The position numbers and the translations under genes are program-made. A DNA stretch of 45,123 nt, taken from STF1-138 sp035356975 (GTDB lineage: Bacteria > Patescibacteriota > Patescibacteriia > UBA1558 > S5-K13). The notes under the pieces were generated by a model. That model was not told the origin of the DNA. It made no database searches and saw only the letters and a program-made list of their open reading frames with translations. The stretch is taken from the NCBI GenBank assembly GCA_035356975.1, contig DAORGW010000006.1:1-45123 (forward strand), written 5' to 3'. This document shows, in pieces, positions 23,279 to 31,047 of this stretch; the first letter of the stretch is position 1, and each line of letters begins with the position of its first letter.

Positions 23279-26055
23279 AAGAGAGTTTTCAAATATTTAC
23301 CCGTATGAGAAATTTTATTTTTCACTAAATCTTGAGGAGTACCGCAAGCAACAATTTCCCCACCACAATCTCCCCCCTCTGGACCTAAATCAATAATCCA
23401 ATCAGCACATTTTATAACTTCTAGATTGTGCTCAATTATTAAAACACTATTTCCTTTATCAACTAACTTTTGTAAAACTTCTATTAATTTTTTTACATCT
23501 TCAAAGTGTAATCCCGTTGTTGGTTCATCTAATATATAAAGAGTCTTTCCCGTTGCCTTTCTTGATAACTCTGTTGCTAATTTCACACGTTGTGCTTCCC
23601 CACCAGATAATGTTGTTGCACTTTGGCCGAGTTTAATATAACCAAGACCGACATCGTTTAATGTTTTCAATTTATTAAAAATAATTGACTTATCAGAAAA
23701 AAATTTCATTGCTTCAGAAACTGACATATCTAATACATCTGAAATATTTACATCTTTATAATGAATATCTAAAATTTCCCTTCCATATCTTTTTCCATTA
23801 CATTCTTCGCACTCAACATATATATCTGGCATGAAATTCATCTCAATTTTTACAAGTCCATTACCCTGACACGCCTCACATCTACCACCACGCACATTAA
23901 AACTAAATTTTCCCAATTTATAACCCATTAATTTTGCTTCTGGTAAATTTGCAAATAAATCTCTTATGTAGGTAAATATTCCTGTATAAGTTGCTGGATT
24001 AGATCTTGGCGTTCTACCAATTGGAGACTGATCAATATTTATTACTTTATCAATATTCTCTAACCCTTTTATAGATTTATGGCTACCCGGTATATCCTTT
24101 GATCTAGTTAATTTTGAAGAAAGTGCTTTTCCTAAAATTTCAAAAACAAGAGTTGATTTTCCACTTCCAGAAACACCAGTAAAACAAACTAATTTTCCTA
24201 ACGGTATTTTAACATCTACATTTTTTAAATTAAACTCATTTGCACCAATAATTTCAATTAATTTGCCACTACCATTTCTATATTTTTTTGGTAAATCAAT
24301 TTTTGAACTCCCTGATAAATATTTTCCGGTGATTGATTTTTTATTTCTTTTTATTTCATCTGGAGTACCACAAGCCACTATACGTCCACCATTTTCACCA
24401 GCTCCGGGACCAACATCAACAACAAAATCAGAAGCCAAAATAGTATCTTTATCATGCTCTATTACAACTATTGTATTTCCAAGAGCCTTTAAATCTTTTA
24501 AAATATTTATCAATCTATAATTATCCTTTTGGTGTAATCCTATTGATGGCTCATCTAAAATATACAAAATACCAGATAATGATGAGTTTATTTGAGTTGC
24601 AAGTCTAAGACGTTGTGCCTCTCCACCAGAAAGAGAAATTGAGGTTCTATCCAAACTCAAATATCCAAGACCAAGATCAATAATTGATTTTATTCTTTTT
24701 GAAATTTCCCTTATTGGACCCTCTGCTATTTGTAATTCTCTTTGTAATAATTTTTTTGATTTTAAAATTTCATCAAAAATAGAAGAAAAATTATTTACCG
24801 TGAGAGAAGAAAATTCACTAATATCTCGTTCTAAAATTTTTACCGATAAAGCTTCTTGTTTTAATCTTTTCCCATTACAAGATTCACAAATATGTGGTCT
24901 CATACATTTTTCTATTTCTGATTTTACATAATCAGAATCTGTTTCTAAATATTTATCTTCTAAATATTTTATAATCCCAATATCCCCACCACTACCAGAT
25001 AAAAGAATATTAATTTTTTCTTTAGCTAAATTTTTTACTGGAATATTTAAATCTATGTGATTTTTCTCGGAAATTTTATTCAAAATTTTATAATAGACAT
25101 TTTGATTTACAGAAATTTTATAAAGTAATCTTAACGCTCCCTCTGATAAACTTAATTTATCATTTGGAATTAAAAGCTCTGGATCTATTTTCATTTTAAT
25201 TCCAAGTCCTCCGCAACCCATACAAGCCCCACTTGGAGAATTAAATGAAAAGTCTTTTGGCTCAAGTACTGAAAAATTTTTATTACATTTATAACAATAG
25301 AGTTGATTGCTGTAAATTTTTTCTAAATCAAAATCAACGCATTTTACAATTACAAAACCGTTTGATAAATCAAGGGCTGTTGAAATAGCTGAATTTAGGG
25401 TATTATTTAAATCCCTATCCTTTAATAGATCAATTTTTTCTATTACAATATCTACCACCGAATCATCTTCAATTCTTTTATTTACGCTATCTGTTATAGA
25501 TAACAATTCTCCGTCAACACGAACTAAATCATAACCGCTTCTTTTTATTTTTGAAATAATATTTAAGTTTGGTTTTTTATTTTTTGTAATTGGAGATAAT
25601 ATATAAATCTTTTTTTTCTCAAAATCTTCGTTTATTCTTTTTATAATTTGTTTTAATTCTTGTTTCTCAATAACGGTTCCGCAATTTATACAATGAACTT
25701 TTCCTATTTTTGCAAAAATTAAACGTAGATAATCGTAAATTTCTGTAACGGTTCCCACCGTTGACCTCGGACTTCTATTATGAATTCCCTGATCAATTGA
25801 AATTGCCGGTGGAAGTCCGTCAATTCTATCTACATCTGGTTTATCAAGTAATCCCATAAATTGTCTCGAATAGGCTGATAAAGATTCCATGTATCTGCGC
25901 TGTGCTTCTGCAAAAAGCGTATCAAAAGCCAAAGAGGACTTTCCAGAACCAGAAAGCCCGCTTATTACTATAAATTTATTTCTGGGTAAATCTATACTTA
26001 CATCTTTAAGATTGTGAACTCGTGCACCTTTTATTACTATTTTTTGATTGTCCAT
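23275..26055 (-). CDS. uvrA: Excinuclease ABC subunit A
   Basis: UvrA recognises bulky DNA damage and loads UvrB. The 926-residue ATPase has two ABC cassettes: the first Walker A GLSGSGKSS at residues 33-41, the second GVSGSGKST, each with a signature SGGEAQR and Walker B (YILDEPSIGLH and YILDEPTTGLH). Zinc modules are visible as CINC/CYKC and CEAC...CEEC. The RRYMESLSAYSRQF segment is typical. All key residues are present. Its stop codon is TGA, overlapping the next ATG, which shows UGA is a stop here. It is the first gene of its transcript, with a leader over 80 nt. I see no LexA-type operator. Confidence 0.98.
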   Translation of the reverse strand: MDNQKIVIKGARVHNLKDVSIDLPRNKFIVISGLSGSGKSSLAFDTLFAEAQRRYMESLSAYSRQFMGLLDKPDVDRIDGLPPAISIDQGIHNRSPRSTVGTVTEIYDYLRLIFAKIGKVHCINCGTVIEKQELKQIIKRINEDFEKKKIYILSPITKNKKPNLNIISKIKRSGYDLVRVDGELLSITDSVNKRIEDDSVVDIVIEKIDLLKDRDLNNTLNSAISTALDLSNGFVIVKCVDFDLEKIYSNQLYCYKCNKNFSVLEPKDFSFNSPSGACMGCGGLGIKMKIDPELLIPNDKLSLSEGALRLLYKISVNQNVYYKILNKISEKNHIDLNIPVKNLAKEKINILLSGSGGDIGIIKYLEDKYLETDSDYVKSEIEKCMRPHICESCNGKRLKQEALSVKILERDISEFSSLTVNNFSSIFDEILKSKKLLQRELQIAEGPIREISKRIKSIIDLGLGYLSLDRTSISLSGGEAQRLRLATQINSSLSGILYILDEPSIGLHQKDNYRLINILKDLKALGNTIVVIEHDKDTILASDFVVDVGPGAGENGGRIVACGTPDEIKRNKKSITGKYLSGSSKIDLPKKYRNGSGKLIEIIGANEFNLKNVDVKIPLGKLVCFTGVSGSGKSTLVFEILGKALSSKLTRSKDIPGSHKSIKGLENIDKVINIDQSPIGRTPRSNPATYTGIFTYIRDLFANLPEAKLMGYKLGKFSFNVRGGRCEACQGNGLVKIEMNFMPDIYVECEECNGKRYGREILDIHYKDVNISDVLDMSVSEAMKFFSDKSIIFNKLKTLNDVGLGYIKLGQSATTLSGGEAQRVKLATELSRKATGKTLYILDEPTTGLHFEDVKKLIEVLQKLVDKGNSVLIIEHNLEVIKCADWIIDLGPEGGDCGGEIVACGTPQDLVKNKISHTGKYLKTLL

Positions 26056-26146
26056 ATTTGAAGTTAAAGGTATGAAATTATAGAAGCTGTGTAATTTAAC
26101 TTTATAACCTCATGACTTTTGACTATTATAGATAAAGTTAGCTCTA

Positions 26147-26175
26147 ATTTTACATCTATTTTACTTTCAAGTCAA
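26147..26175 (-). promoter_or_regulatory. Promoter of uvrA
   Basis: Minus strand: -35 TTGACT (26175-26170), 17-bp spacer, -10 TAAAAT (26152-26147). A second TATAAT-like -10 closer to the gene lacks a good -35. Confidence 0.5.
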
Positions 26176-26190
26176 TAATTACAGGCAAAC

Positions 26191-26217
26191 AAAAAAGGGT
26201 AGCGAAAATCGCCACCC
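26191..26217 (-). terminator. Terminator of the thioredoxin / unknown / zinc-ribbon transcript
   Basis: Minus strand: GGGTGGCGA / TCGCTACCC (9 bp, one G-T pair), loop TTT, followed by TTTTTT. Confidence 0.87.
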
Positions 26218-26227
26218 CAAGTAAATA

Positions 26228-26446
26228 TTAGTGTATGATGATGGAATCTACTCCAATATCGCCCTGCCTTAAATTAATTGTATACATTCTAATTCTACAT
26301 TTCGTACATTTTCCTAGGATAGTTCTGTCTCCAGTTTGTTCACTGGTTAAAGATCCAGAAATATATTCACCTAATTTGGTGATTTGATTACCGCAAGAAC
26401 ATAAAAAATTGTTGAAATCCACGGATTGACGAATATAATTTTCCAT
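26228..26446 (-). CDS. Small zinc-ribbon protein, unknown function
   Basis: A 72-residue protein with CSCG near residue 16 and CTKC near residue 47, a C-x-C plus C-x2-C set that should bind zinc. The rest is polar with a C-terminal DIGVDSIIIH. I do not recognise a family. AAAGGAGGT lies 6 nt before the ATG, one of the strongest ribosome-binding sites in the window. It follows the 353-residue unknown gene after 33 bp on the same strand, and a strong terminator follows it. It may form a unit with thioredoxin and that unknown protein; a redox or metal role is speculation. Confidence 0.75.
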   Translation of the reverse strand: MENYIRQSVDFNNFLCSCGNQITKLGEYISGSLTSEQTGDRTILGKCTKCRIRMYTINLRQGDIGVDSIIIH

Positions 26447-26479
26447 GGAAATACCTCCTTTTTTTATATATCATTGTAT

Positions 26480-27541
26480 TTATTTTTTTAAAACCCTAAT
26501 ATTGCTTTTTTCTATGTTTTTTTGCTCAAAAGCATCTGACACTCCGGCACGACGCTTTCTACATCTTAACATATTATATGAATAAAAATCACATTTTTTA
26601 CCAATACAACCCTCTTTTGAGGGACACATTCCCTTTGCCATCTTACTTAAATCAACTCCTATCATTATTGCTCTTTTTATATTTGATTTATCTAAATGTG
26701 TCGGCTTTAGGGACCTTATTATTGATGATTCTAAATTAAAATCCCAATATTCTATTCCGGGCATTATTCCAGAACGATTTAAAATATGCTTATTTATTTT
26801 ATCAAATGGAACTTTATTTTTTCTTGCTGTTTCAACTCTAATAATTGCAATCACATCTAATAAATCTACTTTCTTTTCTGTTTTTGCTCTTATTGTAATA
26901 ATTCCCTTGTCACCAAAAATTACAACAATATCAGCCATCACTTCTTTTTTAAAAAATAAATACTCTACTAAGTCTTCGCTGTCTTCTTCTTTATAATCAA
27001 TAAATACAACTTTTAAATTTTTTTCATCTTGGGAAACAACAAAGCTTGTCATTAAACCATTCTTTACGGTTTCCTTGCAATATTCGAAAAACTTTTTTTC
27101 GTTTTTTTCTCCTAATTCAATGAATGCTTTTATTATCGGCAAAAAAATTTTGATCGCTTTTTCTGGCTTATTATCTCTTAAAAAAACAGAAATTGTATTT
27201 TCCAAAGAAAAAATTCTATTTTCCCCCATTGAACATTTTTTTAATTGTCTCATGGAAGACAAAACATGATTTACGAGAAAATGATTATCTAACTTTAAAT
27301 CCTCGTATGCTATTAATTCTTGGAGAGCAGAATCTTTCTTTATTGGTATAATTGGCAAAACTCCGTTATTAACATAAGAATAAAAATCTTTATCGTCTGG
27401 AAGAGATGCCCTGAATTCTATTTCGGCTGTTGGTAAATTAGAAAATATTTTATCTCCGTAATTATAAACAAAAGAAAGAGCTACAATAGAATCAAGATCT
27501 AAATCTCTTGGCATTAAAATTTTTTCTATTTTTTTACTCAT
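26480..27541 (-). CDS. Unknown protein with C-terminal cysteine cluster
   Basis: A 353-residue cytoplasmic protein I do not recognise. The N-terminus LMPRDLDLDSIVAL followed by YVNNGVLPI loosely recalls DHH-type phosphoesterases (an Asp-rich start, then a later metal motif), but the DHH itself is absent. The middle is helical and acidic; a strand-rich part follows (VMADIVVIFGDKGIITIRAK). Near residues 305-330 lie four cysteines (MCPSKEGCIGKKCDFYSYNM, then LRCRKRR) that may bind zinc or an Fe-S cluster. It lies 32 bp after thioredoxin and 33 bp before the zinc-ribbon gene. No Shine-Dalgarno site is seen. A degenerate DHH-superfamily member is one possibility, at low certainty. Confidence 0.7.
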   Translation of the reverse strand: MSKKIEKILMPRDLDLDSIVALSFVYNYGDKIFSNLPTAEIEFRASLPDDKDFYSYVNNGVLPIIPIKKDSALQELIAYEDLKLDNHFLVNHVLSSMRQLKKCSMGENRIFSLENTISVFLRDNKPEKAIKIFLPIIKAFIELGEKNEKKFFEYCKETVKNGLMTSFVVSQDEKNLKVVFIDYKEEDSEDLVEYLFFKKEVMADIVVIFGDKGIITIRAKTEKKVDLLDVIAIIRVETARKNKVPFDKINKHILNRSGIMPGIEYWDFNLESSIIRSLKPTHLDKSNIKRAIMIGVDLSKMAKGMCPSKEGCIGKKCDFYSYNMLRCRKRRAGVSDAFEQKNIEKSNIRVLKK

Positions 27542-27573
27542 ATTTTTCCCGCCTTATTAATTTTATATGATTT

Positions 27574-27891
27574 TTATTGGATTAAATCTTTTATCTTATT
27601 TTCAAACGTTTCTTTTGTGACAAGTCCAATTATAGTGTCTTTTATCTTTCCGTCTTGAAAAAATATAATTGTTGGTATGCTCATTATGTCAAATTTCTGA
27701 GAAACCGCACTCGCCTCATCAACATTTACTTTTACAATCTTCACGTCCTTATCTTTATATATTTCTGATAATTCTTCAATAATTGGTGAGAGCATCTTAC
27801 ATGGGCCACACCAGTCAGCAAAAAAATCAACAATTACATTATTATTTTCCTTTATAAAATTATCAAAATTTGAATCATTTAAATACTCCAT
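27574..27891 (-). CDS. Thioredoxin
   Basis: A 105-residue thioredoxin that reduces protein disulfides in the cytoplasm. The active site WCGPC is at residues 27-31 after DFFADWC, the buried Asp is present (VDFFAD), and the cis-proline lies in MSIPTIIFF. Normal length with no signal peptide. It has its own promoter with a leader of about 30 nt and no Shine-Dalgarno sequence, and leads a run with two unknown genes, one with a Cys cluster and one a zinc ribbon. No thioredoxin reductase gene is in the window. Confidence 0.95.
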   Translation of the reverse strand: MEYLNDSNFDNFIKENNNVIVDFFADWCGPCKMLSPIIEELSEIYKDKDVKIVKVNVDEASAVSQKFDIMSIPTIIFFQDGKIKDTIIGLVTKETFENKIKDLIQ

Positions 27892-27928
27892 TTTTTATAT
27901 TTTTAATTGTTAATTAGAATTATATTTA

Positions 27929-27957
27929 ATAATATATGGAATTCTTCAATCTGTCAA
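27929..27957 (-). promoter_or_regulatory. Promoter of the thioredoxin run
   Basis: Minus strand: perfect -35 TTGACA (27957-27952), 17-bp spacer, -10 TATTAT (27934-27929). Confidence 0.78.
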
Positions 27958-27977
27958 AACACAATAAACACTCACAG

Positions 27978-28006
27978 TTGACAAAATAACAAAAATACTA
28001 TACAAT
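27978..28006 (+). promoter_or_regulatory. Promoter of the secreted glycosidase-like gene
   Basis: Perfect -35 TTGACA (27978-27983), 17-bp spacer, -10 TACAAT (28001-28006). Predicted start near 28013; ATG at 28028. Confidence 0.75.
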
Positions 28007-28027
28007 AAATGGTTGAATACTAAAATT

Positions 28028-30079
28028 ATGCATGAATTTTTGGACAATTACAAAACACCACACCCAACACTAAAAAAACATTTTTTGGTATTTTTTTTAT
28101 TGTTATTTTTTGGTATTTTAATTTATATAAATACTGCTAACGCAAAAGAAATAAAAAATACATATCCAAAAATCGCGAACTATTATCTTCATCACTCTAT
28201 TTCTGATAAAACAGCTGAGGAGTTATCCCTGTGGGACGTTATAATATTAGACCCAGAAAATCAAATTAATAATCCCGGACAATTACAAAAAATAAAACAA
28301 TTGAATCCAAATATTATTATACTTGCTTATATACAAATACAAGAATTATCATTTGATGAAAACAATCATTCACTTACAAAATTAAGGGAATATATAAAAA
28401 GCAACATAGATGAAAACTGGTATTTAAAGGATAATTTGGGAAATAAATTAAGTTTTTGGCCGGGTGCAACAATAATTAATATTACTTATTATGATAAATG
28501 GGTAAATTTTTTGCCTGATTTTATAAAAACAAAAGTTCTTTCTACAAATTTATGGGATGGAATATTTTTTGATAATTTATCTACAAATATATCTTGGCTC
28601 AATAATGGAAATATAGATATTAACAATGATGGCTCAATAGATCAATCAACCATAATAGATTCTTTGTGGAAAGAAAATATTAAAACAATACTTACAAAAA
28701 CATCAACTAATAATTATTTGGTGATTGGAAACTCTGCTTCCGATTTAGATGTTGCAAATTATTTAAATGGTAGAATGTTTGAAACATTTCCAACCCCCTG
28801 GGAAGGAGATGGAAGGTGGGAAGATTCAATGCAGCTATATTTAAATAAATTTCCGGAAAAAAATATAGATCCAAAAATTTATATAATAAATTCAAACACT
28901 GATAATTCTGGAAATTTTACTGATTACAAAAAAATGAGATTTGGTCTAACAAGCACATTGCTTGGCGATGGTTATTTTTCATTTGACTATGGAGATAAAA
29001 ATCATGGTCAAACGTGGTATTATGATGAATACAAAACTTATTTGGGGGAATCTATATCAATTGCAAAAAATTTATTAGATCCAAATAATTCAACTATAAA
29101 ACCTGGGCTTTGGAGAAGGGATTTTGAAAATGGGATCGTACTAGTTAATTCAACTGATAAAAAACAAAGATACATATTTAAATACGAAATTTTTGAAAAA
29201 TTAAAAGGCCAACAAGATAAAATAACGAATAGTAGGAACAGAATAAACTATATTGATATTGAATCAAGAGATGGGATTGTGCTTTTAAAAACAATAAAAG
29301 AAATATACGACAGCGCTTATAAAAATAATAGTTTTACAAAAATTTTCAATTTTTCTGGTACAGAAACGAAAAATCCATTTTTTCATATTGAAAATAATTA
29401 TAAAATAAATTCAATAATAATACACTCAGATATTGATAATGACAAAAAAAGAGAGACAATTGTTGCAAAAAATGGTTTATTAGAAATTTATAAATTTGGG
29501 AAGAAAAAATATGAATTTTATCCTTATGATAAACACTTTAAACAAGATATAAATCTAGCAATTGGCGATGTAAATGGAGATGGAATAAATGAAATTATAA
29601 CTGGAGCTGGGTCTGGCGGTGGACCACATGTAAGAATCTTTGATTATAGGGGAAATTTAATTTCACAATTTTTTGCTTATGAAAAAACATTTAGAGGTGG
29701 TATATCTGTTGCTGTTGGAGATGTAAATGGAGATGGAATAAATGAAATTATAACTGGAGCTGGGTCTGGCGGTGGACCACATGTAAGAATCTTTGATTAT
29801 AGGGGAAATTTAATTTCACAATTTTTTGCTTATGAAAAAACATTTAGAGGTGGTATATCTGTTGCTGTTGGAGATGTAAATGGAGATGGAATAAATGAAA
29901 TTATAACTGGAGCAATTCAAAACGGAGACTCTGAAATAAAGATGTTTAATGAAAACCTAGAACAAATTAAAAACTTTTTTGCTTATCCAAAAAATAACAA
30001 TAAAAAAATTTATATTTCTATTAGTGATATCGATAAAGACAATATTGAAGAGATATTGATATCTACAACAGATTTTTAA
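28028..30079 (+). CDS. Secreted putative glycoside hydrolase with C-terminal FG-GAP (VCBS) repeats
   Basis: A 683-residue exported protein. I start at ATG 28028; the TTG at 28013 lies at the predicted RNA start. A signal or anchor helix (FLVFFLLLFFGILIYI) comes first. Residues about 45-350 resemble the TIM-barrel 'putative glycoside hydrolase' family related to alpha-1,4-polygalactosaminidases: DVIILDPEN, IILAYIQIQEL, LWDGIFFDNL with a likely catalytic Asp, and NNDGSIDQ. The C-terminal part has four FG-GAP blades around GDVNGDGINEIITGA, a calcium-binding motif type. Two blades are exact 153-bp copies. It probably acts on or displays at the cell surface. A small anchored protein gene follows after 12 bp. 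Confidence 0.82.
   Translation: MHEFLDNYKTPHPTLKKHFLVFFLLLFFGILIYINTANAKEIKNTYPKIANYYLHHSISDKTAEELSLWDVIILDPENQINNPGQLQKIKQLNPNIIILAYIQIQELSFDENNHSLTKLREYIKSNIDENWYLKDNLGNKLSFWPGATIINITYYDKWVNFLPDFIKTKVLSTNLWDGIFFDNLSTNISWLNNGNIDINNDGSIDQSTIIDSLWKENIKTILTKTSTNNYLVIGNSASDLDVANYLNGRMFETFPTPWEGDGRWEDSMQLYLNKFPEKNIDPKIYIINSNTDNSGNFTDYKKMRFGLTSTLLGDGYFSFDYGDKNHGQTWYYDEYKTYLGESISIAKNLLDPNNSTIKPGLWRRDFENGIVLVNSTDKKQRYIFKYEIFEKLKGQQDKITNSRNRINYIDIESRDGIVLLKTIKEIYDSAYKNNSFTKIFNFSGTETKNPFFHIENNYKINSIIIHSDIDNDKKRETIVAKNGLLEIYKFGKKKYEFYPYDKHFKQDINLAIGDVNGDGINEIITGAGSGGGPHVRIFDYRGNLISQFFAYEKTFRGGISVAVGDVNGDGINEIITGAGSGGGPHVRIFDYRGNLISQFFAYEKTFRGGISVAVGDVNGDGINEIITGAIQNGDSEIKMFNENLEQIKNFFAYPKNNNKKIYISISDIDKDNIEEILISTTDF
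29567..29914 (+). repeat. Exact tandem duplication of an FG-GAP blade (153-bp unit)
   Basis: 29567-29719 and 29720-29872 are identical over all 153 bases (51 codons). The identity runs on for about 41 bases into a third, partial unit from 29873. Confidence 0.95.
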
Positions 30080-30091
30080 TATACTATATAT

Positions 30092-30796
30092 ATGGGAATA
30101 TTTACAAAACAATTTAAAATTTTAGGAAGATCTAAAAAACTTGTTTTAGTGGGTGATACTATTTTTATAATACTTTTTGCATTTTGTTTAAGTTACTTTG
30201 TAGATTATCATATGAAAAAACTTCAAATAAAGCCACTAGTAATTGATGTTATAAATCAATTTTCAAATAATAAAGATTTTGGGACTGAACCCATACTAAA
30301 AGAAGCGGAGGGAATAAAATGTTCAGAAATGAAACTTAATTCTTATGCTCTTTATTATAATACTTATGGGGATCAAATAGGCATTGGTCCTATTCCACCG
30401 ATTTCGGGAATACCAACAAATTATTGGATATTTTTTGAAATAGAGAGTGGTGACAACGACTTACAAAACATTATTCTATATACTAATTTAGGGGAAAATG
30501 TTAGCATTACCAAAAATAAGAATATAGCATCTGGAAATTTTACAATAAATCAAAATAATCAGATTACTTGGTTGATTCAAAATATAGAAAAAAACCAAAA
30601 AAATAAACTTGCATTTGAGGTGTCTTTTGTGCCCGATGAAAGCAGTGTTGGAAAAATAGTAAATATTATAGAAAACACAACAATTATTGCAGATGATGAG
30701 TTGTGTAAAAAACAAATCTCTGTACTAGGAGAAAATATCAACACAAATTTAAAATATGACACATACGCAAAAAACAAAGGAATAGTCCAAAAATAA
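30092..30796 (+). CDS. Membrane-anchored protein with extracytoplasmic domain, unknown function
   Basis: A 234-residue protein with a basic cytoplasmic tail, one membrane helix at about 17-36 (LVLVGDTIFIILFAFCLSYF) and an external beta-rich domain. It contains GIGPIPPISGIPTNYWIFFE, then strands around NVSITKNKNI and KLAFEVSFVPDESSVGKI, suggestive of an Ig-like or repeat-fold domain. I do not recognise the family by name. It lies 12 bp after the glycosidase-like gene and precedes a 59-residue gene, probably all one transcript ending at 31014-31038. No Shine-Dalgarno site. Confidence 0.75.
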   Translation: MGIFTKQFKILGRSKKLVLVGDTIFIILFAFCLSYFVDYHMKKLQIKPLVIDVINQFSNNKDFGTEPILKEAEGIKCSEMKLNSYALYYNTYGDQIGIGPIPPISGIPTNYWIFFEIESGDNDLQNIILYTNLGENVSITKNKNIASGNFTINQNNQITWLIQNIEKNQKNKLAFEVSFVPDESSVGKIVNIIENTTIIADDELCKKQISVLGENINTNLKYDTYAKNKGIVQK

Positions 30797-30826
30797 ATAA
30801 ATTGCTTTTACATAATAGGAGGAACA

Positions 30827-31006
30827 ATGAAAGTAAAATATGCTGGGAAACTATACTATACAGAAAAATTTCCCATACAAAGATTAAAAAATGCTCAACC
30901 AGAAATGCAAATCAAACTTTATGTGGGGGAGAGTATGAGGGGGGCATTTATAATGGTCCCTGTTTCGGATATTGAGGTGGTAAAAAAACAACAATTTAAA
31001 AAATAA
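30827..31006 (+). CDS. Small 59-residue protein with strong ribosome-binding site
   Basis: A short ORF beginning MKVKYAGKLYYTEKFPIQRL and ending QQFKK, with a segment MQIKLYVGESMRG. AGGAGG lies 5 nt before the ATG, a strong and correctly spaced site that argues it is translated. It is basic, without a membrane helix. Its G+C is high for the area (26 of 60 at 30901-30960). It follows the anchored protein gene by 30 bp and is followed at once by a good terminator. I do not recognise a family. It belongs with the other Shine-Dalgarno-bearing small genes of the window. Confidence 0.7.
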   Translation: MKVKYAGKLYYTEKFPIQRLKNAQPEMQIKLYVGESMRGAFIMVPVSDIEVVKKQQFKK

Positions 31007-31013
31007 AAATGTG

Positions 31014-31038
31014 AGCCGAATTTATTTCGGCTTTTTTT
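31014..31038 (+). terminator. Terminator after the 59-residue gene
   Basis: Stem AGCCGAA / TTCGGCT, 5-nt loop, followed by TTTTTT. Confidence 0.87.
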
Positions 31039-31047
31039 GTATAAAAA

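Noticed and set aside
26056..26180. LexA-type SOS operator at uvrA
   Set aside because: No recognisable CTGT-N8-ACAG or GAAC-N4-GTTC palindrome was found in the upstream region.
28013..28027. TTG start five codons upstream in the glycosidase-like gene
   Set aside because: It coincides with the predicted transcription start; the ATG at 28028 with a short leader is simpler, though a leaderless TTG cannot be fully excluded.
29567..29914. CRISPR-like array
   Set aside because: The repeats are 153 bp, directly adjacent, in frame and encode FG-GAP blades; there are no spacers and no cas genes.
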